Origin: Streptomyces sp. HUAS ZL42
GTDB taxonomy: Bacteria; Actinomycetota; Actinomycetes; Streptomycetales; Streptomycetaceae
Assembly: GCF_040782645.1 (NCBI RefSeq)
Contig: NZ_CP160403.1
Coordinates: forward strand, 6,607,001 to 6,671,000
Length of the DNA: 64,000 nt
Direction: 5' to 3'
Below, one piece after another: positions 18,079 to 27,395 of the stretch. The position numbers and the translations under genes are program-made. Below the pieces are notes generated by a model. The model had not been told where the DNA came from and made no database searches. It was given only the letters and a program-made list of their open reading frames with translations. Position 1 is the first letter of the stretch, and each line of letters starts with the position of its first letter.

Positions 18079-20379
18079 GTGGGACAGCCGGTCCGCTCTG
18101 CCGTGTACCTGGACCCGGAAGCTTCCGTGGAAACGAGAACCGAGGACCTGCTGTCACGGATGACGCTGCCGGAGAAGGCCGGGCAGCTGCTGATGCTCGA
18201 CGCACAACACGGGGACCTGGTGGACATCGTGTCGGCCAAGCTGGCCGGGTCGGTTCTGCATGTGTCTCCCGAACGGATGCCCGAGGCAATGGAAATGGCG
18301 CAGCGGACACGGCTCGGCATTCCGCTGCTGACAGCCGACGACTGCATCCACGGCCACTCGTTCTGGCCGGGCGCGACCATCTTCCCGACACAGCTGGCCA
18401 TGGCCTGTACGTGGGATCCCGATCTGCTCCAGCGGGTCGCTCGTGCGGCCGCGACCGAAATCTCGACGACCGGAATCCACGGAACGTTCTCCCCGGTGCT
18501 GTGCATCACCCGGGACCTGCGCTGGGGCCGGATCAACGAGACGTTCGGCGAGGACCCGTACCTGATCGGTGAACTGGGAGCCGCGTTGGTGCGCGGCTAC
18601 CAGGGCGAGGGCCTCGGCGACCCGACAGCCGTGCTGGCGTACGCCAAGCACTTCGCTGGCTACTCCGAGACCCTGGGCGGACGCGACGCCAGCGAAGCGG
18701 ATCTCAGCCCCCGCAAGCTGCGCTCGTGGTTCCTGCCCCCGTTCGAGCGAGCGGCTCGGGCCGGCTGCCGCGCCTTCATGCTGGGCTACCAGTCGATCGA
18801 CGGCGTGCCCATCACCGCGAACGAGTGGCTGATCAACGGTGTGCTCAAAGGCGAGTGGGGCTTCACCGGCACGCTGGTGACCGACTGGGACAACGTCGGC
18901 CGGATGGTCTACGACCAGCGGACCTGCGCCGACCACGTCGAGGCGGCGGCGGTCGCCGTCAACTCCGGGAACGACCTCATCATGGCCACGCCGGCGTTCT
19001 TCGAGGGCGCACAGGAGGCGGTCGCCCGCGGCCTGGTTGACGAGAAACAGATCGATGACGCCGTACGGCGGGTCCTGCGGCTGAAGTTCGAACTCGGGCT
19101 GTTCGAGGACCCCCGTATGCCCGACCCCGAGCGGCAGGCGCAGGTGATCGGCTGCCGCGCACACACCGACCTCAACCTGGAGACCGCTCGACGTTCCCTC
19201 GTGCTGCTGCGCAACGAGGGAATCCTGCCCCTCGAAGGCGGGCTGACCGCCGACGGAACCGGCCGCGCCGAAGGCCGGGGCACGCCTCGGACGATCGCGG
19301 TCATCGGCCCCAACGCCGACAGCCCCGAAGCCATGCTCGGCGACTGGGCGGGCGCCACCGGCCAGGTCCCGTGGATGCCCGAAGGACATCCCCGGGAGTC
19401 GGTGGAGACGGTGCTCGACGGCCTGCGCGCCGTCGCCCCCGCCGACTGGACCATCACGCACGCCCGCGGAGCCGACATCGAAAGCCCCGCCTACGACCCC
19501 GCCCAGTGGTCGACCGGGCCCGACGGCCAGCCGCTGCCGGCGGTCTTCGTCCCCGCCCCGTTCGACGAGGCACAACTTCAGGAGGCCACCGCCGCGGCAC
19601 AGGCCGCCGACTACGCCGTCGTGGTCGTGGGGGACACCATCGCTCTCACCGGCGAGGTGCGCTCCACGGCCACCCTCGACCTCCAGGGAAGCCAGATCGC
19701 GCTGCTGGACGCGATCGCCGCCACCGGCACGCCCATGATCGTGGTACTGCTCCAGTCCAAACCGAGCACCCTCCCGGACTCGGCACTGAACGCGGCAGCA
19801 CTCGTCGAGGCGTTCAACCCGGGTATGCGCGGTGGCCGCGCCATCGCCGAACTCCTCCTCGGACTCGTCGAACCCAGCGGCCGGCTCCCGGTCTCCTTCG
19901 CCCACCACGTCGGACAGCAGCCGGTCTTCTACAACCAGGTCCGAGGCCAGCACGGCGAACGCTACGCGGACCTCACCCAGGACCCCCTGTTCGCGTTCGG
20001 CGAGGGCCTCACCTACACCACCGTCACCTACTCCGACCTTGTCGTGCGGGACCCGGACGTCCCCGCCGACGGCACCGTCACCGCCACGGTACGACTCACC
20101 AACAGCGGAAGCCGTCCCGCCCTGGAAACGGTCCAGGCATACGTCAGCGACCTGACCACCAGCGTCACCTGGGCCGAGCAGGAGTTGAAGGCCTTCTCCC
20201 AGGTCACCGTCCCTCCCGGCGAAAGTCTGGACGTCACCATCAGCTTCCCTGCCTCGCACTGCTCACTGGTCACGGCCGACGGCCGCCGAGTGGTCGAACC
20301 CGGCGAGTTCGCGCTCCGTGTCGGGCCCAGCTCACGGCGGAGGCAGCAGCTCAGCGCGGGGTTCCGCATCCGGGCCTGA
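18079..20379 (+). CDS. Glycoside hydrolase family 3 beta-glucosidase-like enzyme
   Basis: 766 residues with the three-domain GH3 layout: a TIM barrel (from LLSRMTLPEKAGQLLML), an alpha/beta sandwich (from RRSLVLLRNEGILPLEGG) and a C-terminal fibronectin-III-like domain. The nucleophile is D269 in LVTDWDN; KHFAGY and the GRDAS loop are substrate-pocket elements. There is no signal peptide, so it acts on imported oligosaccharides in the cytoplasm. The start is GTG at 18079, 6 nt after GGAG; the upstream frame is Arg-rich and unlikely. Beta-glucosidase is the likeliest activity, but GH3 also includes xylosidases and N-acetylglucosaminidases. Confidence 0.9.
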   Translation: MGQPVRSAVYLDPEASVETRTEDLLSRMTLPEKAGQLLMLDAQHGDLVDIVSAKLAGSVLHVSPERMPEAMEMAQRTRLGIPLLTADDCIHGHSFWPGATIFPTQLAMACTWDPDLLQRVARAAATEISTTGIHGTFSPVLCITRDLRWGRINETFGEDPYLIGELGAALVRGYQGEGLGDPTAVLAYAKHFAGYSETLGGRDASEADLSPRKLRSWFLPPFERAARAGCRAFMLGYQSIDGVPITANEWLINGVLKGEWGFTGTLVTDWDNVGRMVYDQRTCADHVEAAAVAVNSGNDLIMATPAFFEGAQEAVARGLVDEKQIDDAVRRVLRLKFELGLFEDPRMPDPERQAQVIGCRAHTDLNLETARRSLVLLRNEGILPLEGGLTADGTGRAEGRGTPRTIAVIGPNADSPEAMLGDWAGATGQVPWMPEGHPRESVETVLDGLRAVAPADWTITHARGADIESPAYDPAQWSTGPDGQPLPAVFVPAPFDEAQLQEATAAAQAADYAVVVVGDTIALTGEVRSTATLDLQGSQIALLDAIAATGTPMIVVLLQSKPSTLPDSALNAAALVEAFNPGMRGGRAIAELLLGLVEPSGRLPVSFAHHVGQQPVFYNQVRGQHGERYADLTQDPLFAFGEGLTYTTVTYSDLVVRDPDVPADGTVTATVRLTNSGSRPALETVQAYVSDLTTSVTWAEQELKAFSQVTVPPGESLDVTISFPASHCSLVTADGRRVVEPGEFALRVGPSSRRRQQLSAGFRIRA

Positions 20380-20410
20380 ACCCCCCGCTTGGAGGCCTGC
20401 GGAGGCCACG

Positions 20411-20487
20411 CGAAGCCCGTACGAAGGCCGTACCAAGCCCGTACGAAGCCCGTACGAAGGCCGTATCAAGCCCGTACGAAGGCCACC
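20411..20487 (+). repeat. 11-bp tandem repeats arranged in 33-bp units
   Basis: Seven consecutive 11-mers of consensus CGAAGCCCGTA. Units 1-3 and 4-6 form two nearly identical 33-bp higher-order copies, differing at one base. The array lies in the 188-bp gap between the GH3 and GH32 genes, ending about 80 bp before the GH32 start. It contains the palindromic core GTAC in nearly every unit. Confidence 0.85.
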
Positions 20488-20567
20488 GGAGGCCGCTTGA
20501 AGACCCCCGCCCAGCCGACCCTGACACGGCTGGGCGGGCCCCCTCTGAAACACCGAAAGGCACGCGT

Positions 20568-22028
20568 GTGTCCACCCCACCCCGCGATCCGCACTTTCCG
20601 GTCGCGCACCTGCGCCCGCCCCGCAACTGGCTCAACGACCCGAACGGGCTGACTTTCCACGACGGCCACTACCACGTCTCCTACCAGTACAACCCGTACG
20701 GAGCGACCCACGCGAACCTGAACTGGGGCCACTTCCGCAGCCCCGACCTGCTGAGCTGGGAGCCGCTGCCGATCGCCCTGGCCCCGACCCCCGGTGGCGT
20801 GGACGCCGACGGCTGCTTCTCCGGCAACGCCGTCTCCGACGGCGACCGGCTGGTCGCCTTCTACTCCGCACACCGCGAGGACCGCTCGTTCCAGCACCAG
20901 CCGGTCACCTGCGCCGTCTCCCACGACGGCGGCCGCACCTTCCATCCGCGCGGGGATCTGGTCATCCCCGAGTGGCCCGAGGGCTGCACCATGTACCGCG
21001 ACCCGTACGTCTGGCAGGACGGCGACGGCTGGCGGATGCTGGTCGGCGCCGCCCTCGCGGACGGCCGCGCCGCCGCCCTCCTGTACGACTCGCCCGACCT
21101 GGAGAACTGGACCTACCGAGGGCCCTTCACAACCCGCCACCCGCAGCCCATCGGTGGCACCGAGCAACTCAGCGGCGAGGGCTGGGAATGCCCCCAGTAC
21201 CTCCCCGCGGCCGGCGGGCGCGGCGCCCTCATTTTCGGCGCATGGACCGAACCCACCGGCCCCATGAGCGTCGCAGCCCTGATCGGCGAAGAGCACGACG
21301 GCCACTTCAAGGCCGGCCCACCGGTGTGGGTGGACCACGGTCCCGACTGCTACGCACCCGCCCTGCTGCGTGCACCCGCCGGCCGGTGGCTGCTGTGGGG
21401 CTGGTCATGGGAAGCCCGCGACGAAGCCTGGGCCGTCGCGGACGGATGGGCCGGCGTCCTCACCCTGCCCCGCGAGATCCATGTCGACGACGACGGCACG
21501 CTGCGCCAGCAGCCCGCGGCCGAACTGCTCGCCCTGCGCGGCGAGTACACCGTGCATGCCGAGGGTGCGACCCATGGCCCGGAGCCGGTGGAACTGGGCA
21601 GCGTGGGACGCGCCTTCGACCTGACAGCTCGTCTGGAGCCGACCGGAAACGCCGGCCTGCGGCTGCTCACCACCCCGGACGGATCCGAGTACCTCGACAT
21701 CCGCCTCGATCCGGACGCGGGCGAACTGGTCGTCGACCGCTATCACGCCTCACTGGACACCCGTGCCCGCGGCGGCTCCTACCGGATGCCCTGCCCCGCC
21801 GGCCGGCCCGTCGACCTGCGCGTGGTCGTCGACCACTCCATCGCCGAGGTCTTCCTGCCCTCCACCGGCCAGGTCCTCACACTGCGCTTCTACCCGACAG
21901 GGCAGGGCGCGTGGCGACTTCAGGCCCGCACCGCACCGGGCACGCGCCTGCGCTACGCGGTCGACGCGTGGGAGCTGCACCCGCTCGTGATCAAGGTGCC
22001 GACCGCCGGCGCCACAGAGCAGTACTGA
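20568..22028 (+). CDS. Cytoplasmic GH32 fructan/sucrose hydrolase
   Basis: 486 residues, the normal size for a single GH32 enzyme, with no signal peptide. NWLNDPNG holds the nucleophile (D24), YRDPYVW the transition-state Asp (D145) and WECPQYL the acid/base (E207). The C-terminal beta-sandwich includes LRVVVDHSIAEVF. It would cleave imported sucrose or fructo-oligosaccharides. The start is GTG at 20568, about 8 nt after GAAAGG. It lies between the GH3 and GH30 genes in one probable operon and is not the same paralogue as the large secreted GH32 enzyme, which carries an insert. Confidence 0.92.
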   Translation: MSTPPRDPHFPVAHLRPPRNWLNDPNGLTFHDGHYHVSYQYNPYGATHANLNWGHFRSPDLLSWEPLPIALAPTPGGVDADGCFSGNAVSDGDRLVAFYSAHREDRSFQHQPVTCAVSHDGGRTFHPRGDLVIPEWPEGCTMYRDPYVWQDGDGWRMLVGAALADGRAAALLYDSPDLENWTYRGPFTTRHPQPIGGTEQLSGEGWECPQYLPAAGGRGALIFGAWTEPTGPMSVAALIGEEHDGHFKAGPPVWVDHGPDCYAPALLRAPAGRWLLWGWSWEARDEAWAVADGWAGVLTLPREIHVDDDGTLRQQPAAELLALRGEYTVHAEGATHGPEPVELGSVGRAFDLTARLEPTGNAGLRLLTTPDGSEYLDIRLDPDAGELVVDRYHASLDTRARGGSYRMPCPAGRPVDLRVVVDHSIAEVFLPSTGQVLTLRFYPTGQGAWRLQARTAPGTRLRYAVDAWELHPLVIKVPTAGATEQY

Positions 22029-22055
22029 ACAAACAGGTCTGAAGGAGGATGCTCA

Positions 22056-24986
22056 ATGAGCTCGTACGGTTTTGGACGACGTCAGTTCCTCACCGCCGCC
22101 ATCGGCGTCGCCGCCGCCTGGACCCAGGTTTCCGGCAACGCTGCGGCCGCCACCTCGTCACGCAATTCCGTGCAGGTCTGGCTTACCGACATATCGGCCA
22201 AGAAATGGCTCGTCGGCCAGAGCGATCTGCTGTTCCGGACGAAGGAAACGGACAACCCGCTCACCATCAAGATCGACGGCAGCGTCAAGTACCAGAAGGT
22301 CCAGGGCTTCGGGGCGGCCATGACCGACTCTTCCGCCTGGCTCATCAACAAGCTGTCCACCGCTGATCGAACGAAGCTGATGCAGAAGCTGTACGACCCC
22401 TCGAAGGGCATCGGCCTCAGCCTGATCCGCTCTCCCATGGGCGCCACGGACTTCAACGCGTCCGGAAACTACTCCTACGACGACATGCCCTCGGGAAAGA
22501 CGGACCCGACGCTGTCCAACTTCTCCGTCAAGCATGACGAGACGTACATCATTCCGGCGTTGCGACAGGCGCTCTCACTCAACCCGTCCCTCAAGATCAT
22601 GGCCAACCCATGGAGCCCGCCAGGTTGGATGAAGACCTCGGACTCCATGATAGGCGGCACGCTCAAGAGCGAGTACACCTCCGCACTGGCCGACTACTTC
22701 GTGAAGTTCGTCATGGCCTACGAAAAGGCCGGCGTGCCCATCTCCTACATCTCGCCGCAGAACGAGCCCATGGGCACTCCCAGTTGGCCCGGCATGTTCC
22801 TGTCCGCCTACCAGGAATCCCAGTTGATTCAGGAGATCGGCCAGGCGTTTGCGGCCAACCGAATCTCCACGAAGATTCTGGCCTGGGACCACAACTGGGA
22901 TGTGCCCTCCTATCCCGAGACGATCTTCAGTGATCCCGCCGCCTCCCAGTACACGGCCGGCACTGGATGGCACATCTACAGCGGCAACCCGACTTACCAG
23001 TCTCTGGTCCACAACGACTATCCGAGCAAGGAAACCTACATCACCGAGGCCAGCGGCGGTGTTTGGCAGGGCAACGACCAGACAGCGTTCCATGACGCAC
23101 TCGGCACCTGGATCATCAAGGGCGTGCGCAACTGGGCGAACGGGGTGATGCTGTGGAACACCGCACTCGACCAGGACAGAGGTCCACTCAACAGCGACAC
23201 CAATGGCATACCCATGTGCCGGGGACTGGTCACGATCAATCCGGCCAGCGGACAAGTGTCCTACAACGTGGACTACTACGCACTCGCTCACGCCAGCAGG
23301 TTTGTGAAGCCTGGAGCGCACCGCATCTACTCGAACACCCTCGGGGAAGGAAGCATAGAGAACGTCGCGTTCCAGAACCCGGACGGATCGAAGGTCCTGA
23401 TCGCGTACAACTCGGGGAGCGCCGCCAAGACCTTCAGCGTTGCGGACGGATCGCAGTCCTTCGACTACACCTTGAACGCCGGCGACGCCGTCACGTTCAC
23501 GTATTCGGGACCCAGGGGGAGCGGCGGTACCCCCGCGGCGACCAATGTCCCGGATCCGACCCATGACTTCACGTTCACGTCGCCGTCCGGTCCGATCACG
23601 GTCACGTACGACCCGGCACTGCTCCCTCACCAGAATGCCGTCCGTACCGGAAACAAGCTGCTCACGTACTCCCTTCCGATGGGAGCCTCCGTCCGGACGC
23701 CCGGAACGGCACTGAGCCGTAGTCGGTGGACCGCCACCGCATCGGCGAGTCCTGACTGGGGCGCCGCCGCGAACGCGATCGACGGCGACATCAACACACG
23801 GTGGAATCTCGGGCACGGGACGACGAGCGGCGACTGGTTCCAGATCGACCTCGGGAGTGCAACGAGCTTCAACAAGATCGTCTTCGCCACCGGCGAAAGC
23901 AACTCCTTCGACTACGTCACCAAATACCAGATATACGTCTCGGACGACGGGGTCGACTGGGGCAGCGCGATCGCACACGGCAGCGGGAACATAGGAAGGA
24001 TATCCGTCACGTTGCCGACCCGGACGGCACGGTACATTCGCATCGTCAGTGCCGCGGCTTCCGGTTTCTGGTGGAGCATCGGCGAAATCAACGTATACGG
24101 GGCTTCGATGGGGACCGGTTCGGGTTCGATCGCAGCTCCGGCAGCGGTGCCCAAGGGCCTCCAGTTGAAGACCTGGACCAGCTCGGAAGGGTCGGAGGTC
24201 ACCGTAGTATTCAATGGGACCGCCACCAGTAAGAGTTTCCCGGTGTCCGCCGACGGCTCGTACGCCTATACGCTCCCGAGCGGGACTTCGGCGATGTTCA
24301 CCACCCAGAAGCTGTCGAGCCTCCCCGCACCGGTCTTCAGCAGTCTGGAGCCGAAGCAAGGCATACCGCGCTCCAGGTTCACGATCAGCGGATCCGGTTT
24401 CGGTGACACGCAGGGACTGGGCACGGTTCGTTTCGGATCGGTTTATGCCGCAATAGTCGGCTGGTCGGACGCGAGCATCAGTGCCTACGTTCCGAGCGGC
24501 CTTTCGGTGGGGACGTACAAGGTCTCGGTGAACGGAGCCAGTGGAGCGGACGCAGGTGGATCCTCGTTCGACGTCATAGATCTGGGTCCTGCGCTGCCGC
24601 GGACGGGTTGGACCGCAAAGGCTTCGGACACAAGCCCGTACAACGATGGGCCCGGCAACATGCTGGACGGTAATTCCGACACTCGGTACAGCTCCGGAAC
24701 AGGCCAGTACGATGGCCTTTGGATCCAAGTGGACATGGGGCAGCCGCAGACGTTCGGCAAGATTTTGCTGGATTCCGGCAGCAATATCGGCGACTATGCG
24801 CGAAGCGCGGACGTGTACGTGTCCACGGACGGAACCGACTGGACCATGGTTTCTTCCATAACCGACGGCCAACGAGTCGAACTCGTATCCTTCCCGACGC
24901 AGACGGCTCGCTACATCAAGGTCGTCAACACCGCCGATGTAGCGAGCAACTGGTGGTCAATCGCAGAATTGACCGTCTACAGCTGA
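22056..24986 (+). CDS. Tat-exported GH30 glycosidase with two discoidin domains and an IPT domain
   Basis: 976 residues. A twin-arginine-like signal (GRRQFLTAAIGVAAAW) precedes the GH30 barrel. The acid/base is E237 in SPQNEP and the nucleophile E331 in YITEASG; the associated beta-sandwich reaches about residue 490. Then come a discoidin/CBM32-like domain (about 550-690), an IPT/TIG immunoglobulin-like domain (about 750-835) and a second discoidin-like domain (about 845-976). GH30 enzymes of this type cleave beta-1,6-glucan or glucosyl/fucosyl linkages. AAGGAGG precedes the ATG. Codon use is visibly less GC-biased than in the neighbours, a possible sign of separate acquisition. It lies 27 bp after GH32. 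Confidence 0.92.
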   Translation: MSSYGFGRRQFLTAAIGVAAAWTQVSGNAAAATSSRNSVQVWLTDISAKKWLVGQSDLLFRTKETDNPLTIKIDGSVKYQKVQGFGAAMTDSSAWLINKLSTADRTKLMQKLYDPSKGIGLSLIRSPMGATDFNASGNYSYDDMPSGKTDPTLSNFSVKHDETYIIPALRQALSLNPSLKIMANPWSPPGWMKTSDSMIGGTLKSEYTSALADYFVKFVMAYEKAGVPISYISPQNEPMGTPSWPGMFLSAYQESQLIQEIGQAFAANRISTKILAWDHNWDVPSYPETIFSDPAASQYTAGTGWHIYSGNPTYQSLVHNDYPSKETYITEASGGVWQGNDQTAFHDALGTWIIKGVRNWANGVMLWNTALDQDRGPLNSDTNGIPMCRGLVTINPASGQVSYNVDYYALAHASRFVKPGAHRIYSNTLGEGSIENVAFQNPDGSKVLIAYNSGSAAKTFSVADGSQSFDYTLNAGDAVTFTYSGPRGSGGTPAATNVPDPTHDFTFTSPSGPITVTYDPALLPHQNAVRTGNKLLTYSLPMGASVRTPGTALSRSRWTATASASPDWGAAANAIDGDINTRWNLGHGTTSGDWFQIDLGSATSFNKIVFATGESNSFDYVTKYQIYVSDDGVDWGSAIAHGSGNIGRISVTLPTRTARYIRIVSAAASGFWWSIGEINVYGASMGTGSGSIAAPAAVPKGLQLKTWTSSEGSEVTVVFNGTATSKSFPVSADGSYAYTLPSGTSAMFTTQKLSSLPAPVFSSLEPKQGIPRSRFTISGSGFGDTQGLGTVRFGSVYAAIVGWSDASISAYVPSGLSVGTYKVSVNGASGADAGGSSFDVIDLGPALPRTGWTAKASDTSPYNDGPGNMLDGNSDTRYSSGTGQYDGLWIQVDMGQPQTFGKILLDSGSNIGDYARSADVYVSTDGTDWTMVSSITDGQRVELVSFPTQTARYIKVVNTADVASNWWSIAELTVYS

Positions 24987-25077
24987 CCTCGGGATTGCCC
25001 CGAGGTGGAGAAAGCGCCTCCGGCCAGCGAGACAGGGATTCCTGATCCCTTGTTCTCGCAGCGGCCGGAGGCCTTTT
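24987..25077 (+). terminator. Composite intrinsic terminator ending the carbohydrate island
   Basis: A 7-bp hairpin (CCTCGGG/CCCGAGG, 24987-25005) touches the GH30 stop. It is followed by a very long hairpin whose outer arms GCCTCCGGCC (25016-25025) and GGCCGGAGGC (25063-25072) enclose a second paired region (GCGAGA...GGGAT with ATCCC...TCTCGC), ending in CTTTT. This is a strong rho-independent terminator. Confidence 0.85.
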
Positions 25078-25120
25078 CCGTAAGTCGGCTTGGATCGGGC
25101 CTCGTTGGCGTAGTCGTCCG

Positions 25121-25203
25121 GGCGTTGGTTTCGAAATCCCGGTCGCATGGAGGAGGGTGAGCCCCGCCTCCTCGGCGGCGGCCACGAGGAGGTGTTCTGC
25201 CAC
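25121..25203 (-). pseudogene. Remnant of a VapC-type PIN-domain toxin gene
   Basis: On the minus strand AEHLLVAAAEEAGLTLLH is followed, after a one-base frameshift, by CDRDFETNA. Together they match the third part of PIN-domain ribonucleases, where DRDF carries catalytic Asp residues. No start, no N-terminal catalytic Asp and no antitoxin gene remain. It is a fragment left in the region between the terminator and the kinase gene. Confidence 0.45.
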
Positions 25204-25346
25204 TCCGTCGTGCTACCTGCCCGGAGCGCGCGCAGCGCAGCACCTGTCATCCATATAGCAGACAGGATCAGCAAGCTCAGAAACCTCAGTACTAGTCTGA
25301 TGTCCCTGAACTGCTTTCGAAGCACGGCACATGGGAAAGGTGACCG

Positions 25347-27206
25347 GTGATGTCCCTGAGCCCCGGAGGTTCGGGTTCCATAGGCGGCTACGAGCTGATC
25401 GACCGGCTGGGCAGTGGCGGCATGGGCGTCGTCTACCTGGGACGGTCGGCCTCGGGACGGCAGGTCGCGGTCAAGGTCGTGCACGCGCAGTACGCGCAGG
25501 ACCAGGAGTTCCGGACGCGCTTCAAGCAGGAGGTCGCGGCGGCCCGCCGGGTGAGCGGGGCATTCACGGCCCCGGTGGTGGACGCCGATCCGGACGCCGA
25601 ACAGCCGTGGATGGCGACGCTGTATGTGCCGGGCCGCACACTGTCGGACATCGTTGCCGAGGACGGCCCGCTGCGCGGACCCGAGTTGCGCGTGCTCGCG
25701 CTGGGCCTTGTCGAGGCGCTGCGGGACATTCACCGGGCGGGTGTGGTGCACCGTGATCTGAAGCCGAGCAACGTCCTGATGGCCGAGGACGGACCCCGCG
25801 TCATCGACTTCGGCGTCTCGCACGCCGTCGACAACCAGGCGCTCACCGTGACCGGGCGATTGATCGGCACCCCGCCCTTCATGTCGCCGGAGCAGTTCGC
25901 CGCGCCGCGGGAGGTCACCGCGGCCTCCGACGTTTTCTCGCTGGGGTCGTTGCTGGTGTACGCGGCCACCGGCAACCGCCCCTTCGACGCCGACAGTCCG
26001 TATATGACGGGCTATCAGGTGATGTACGAGGCACCGGCCCTGGACGGAGTCGCCGAACCGCTCCGGAGCATTGCCGAACGCTGCCTGGCCAAGGACCCGG
26101 CCTCCCGGCCCGAACTCGCCGAACTGCACCGTATGCTCCGGGCGCTGCCGGATTCCGTCGCGCCGGTCGCTCCGGGAGTGACCGGCACGGCCGGCCGCCA
26201 GGTTTCCTTTCGCGCGCCGCGTTCCACCAAGCCCGGCCACCGCAGAGGGGAAGGGGCGAACGGACAGGAGCCGAACCGGTCACGGACGTCGAGGCGGCGC
26301 ATCCTCATCAGTCTCGCCGCGACTCTGGCCGTCGCCGGGCTCAGCGTCACGGCAGTGAAAATGGGGTCGCACCAGGACAGCGCTTCCCAGTCGCCCACCG
26401 CTTCCGCTTCTGCGTCCGTTTCCTCGTCCTCGTCCTCGTCGGCACCCGCGTCCGCGCCGGCCCCTGCGGCCGCTTCCGCTTCCTCGTCCACCGCCGAGGT
26501 GACGTTGCCGCCGAAACACGTGCGGTGGGACTACCAGATCGGCGGCGCGTACACCCCGCCGGCCGGTGTGCAGGTGGTCAGTCGCAGCTACGAGGACGCG
26601 CCCGCGCCGGGTGTGTACAACATCTGCAATCTCAACGCCTTCCAGGCACAGGAGGACGCGGAGGGCGACTGGGACTCCGACCTGCTGCTGCGCGACGCCA
26701 ACGGGGATGTCGTCTACGACAGGGACTGGAACGAGGCGGTCCTGGACATCAGCACGGACGCCAAGCGGCAGCGCATCGCCGCCCAGGTGAACAGCTGGAT
26801 CGACGAGTGCGCGGCCAAGGGGTACAAGGCCGTCGAGCCCGACAACTACGACACCTTCACCCGCTTCCCGGCGTACCTGGACGCCGACCAGGCCAAGGCG
26901 TTCATGAAGCTGCTCTCGGCGCACGCCCACAAGAAAGGCCTGGCCATCGCCCAGAAGAACACCCTTGAGCTCATGCCCTACCGTGCGTCCGTGGGCCTGG
27001 ACTTCGCCGTGGTGGAGGAGTGCGGCCAGTGGGACGAGTGCGGCGAGTTCGCCGAGGCGTTCGACGACAACGTGCTCGTGGTCGAGTACACGGCGAAGGG
27101 CCTGTCGAAAGCCTGCTCCGGCTTTAGCAGCACGCTGAGCATTGTCCGCCGTGACCAGGCGCTCGTGCCCAAGGGGACGAGCGGCTACTTCCGCCAGACC
27201 TGCTGA
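25347..27206 (+). CDS. Ser/Thr protein kinase fused to an extracellular GH114 domain
   Basis: 619 residues. Residues 1-275 form a PknB-type kinase: LGSGGMGVVY (P-loop), VAVKVV (Lys), HRDLKPSN with catalytic D137, DFG with D154, and MSPEQF in place of APE. A basic linker leads to one membrane helix at about 317-338 and a Ser/Ala/Pro-rich stalk. The external part (about 385-619) matches GH114 endo-alpha-1,4-polygalactosaminidase-like barrels: VRWDYQIGG, GVYNICNLNAFQ, LDIS, and GYKAVEPDNYDTF with acidic candidates for catalysis. External sensors of streptomycete kinases are usually PASTA, PQQ or lipoprotein-like; a sugar-binding or sugar-cleaving barrel is unusual. GTG at 25347 and ATG at 25350 are equivalent starts. 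It is transcribed alone. Confidence 0.88.
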   Translation: MMSLSPGGSGSIGGYELIDRLGSGGMGVVYLGRSASGRQVAVKVVHAQYAQDQEFRTRFKQEVAAARRVSGAFTAPVVDADPDAEQPWMATLYVPGRTLSDIVAEDGPLRGPELRVLALGLVEALRDIHRAGVVHRDLKPSNVLMAEDGPRVIDFGVSHAVDNQALTVTGRLIGTPPFMSPEQFAAPREVTAASDVFSLGSLLVYAATGNRPFDADSPYMTGYQVMYEAPALDGVAEPLRSIAERCLAKDPASRPELAELHRMLRALPDSVAPVAPGVTGTAGRQVSFRAPRSTKPGHRRGEGANGQEPNRSRTSRRRILISLAATLAVAGLSVTAVKMGSHQDSASQSPTASASASVSSSSSSSAPASAPAPAAASASSSTAEVTLPPKHVRWDYQIGGAYTPPAGVQVVSRSYEDAPAPGVYNICNLNAFQAQEDAEGDWDSDLLLRDANGDVVYDRDWNEAVLDISTDAKRQRIAAQVNSWIDECAAKGYKAVEPDNYDTFTRFPAYLDADQAKAFMKLLSAHAHKKGLAIAQKNTLELMPYRASVGLDFAVVEECGQWDECGEFAEAFDDNVLVVEYTAKGLSKACSGFSSTLSIVRRDQALVPKGTSGYFRQTC

Positions 27207-27363
27207 CGCCAAGCGGCTCAGGTGTGAATCACGGCGGTCATGGACGTCGACGTGTGCACGGTGAGCTGCTCCTGGACGACGCGGGAGCGGCGATGGACGC
27301 CGTCCGGCACGGGGCACCAGGCGTAGGTGGCATTCAGCGCCGCCACGCGACGATTTGCCTGGT

Positions 27364-27395
27364 GTGATCTGAAACATACGTGATCTGCGCCATAC
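27364..27395 (+). repeat. Two tandem 16-bp direct repeats before the vanW-like gene
   Basis: GTGATCTGAAACATAC (27364-27379) is followed without a gap by GTGATCTGCGCCATAC (27380-27395); 13 of 16 positions are identical. The pair lies about 100 bp before the VanW-type gene and could be a direct-repeat operator. Otherwise the 286-bp gap holds only a doubtful 61-codon minus-strand frame (27218-27403). Confidence 0.6.

Noticed and set aside
20411..20487. The 11-bp repeats as a CRISPR array
   Set aside because: There are no spacers; the units abut directly and no cas genes are present.
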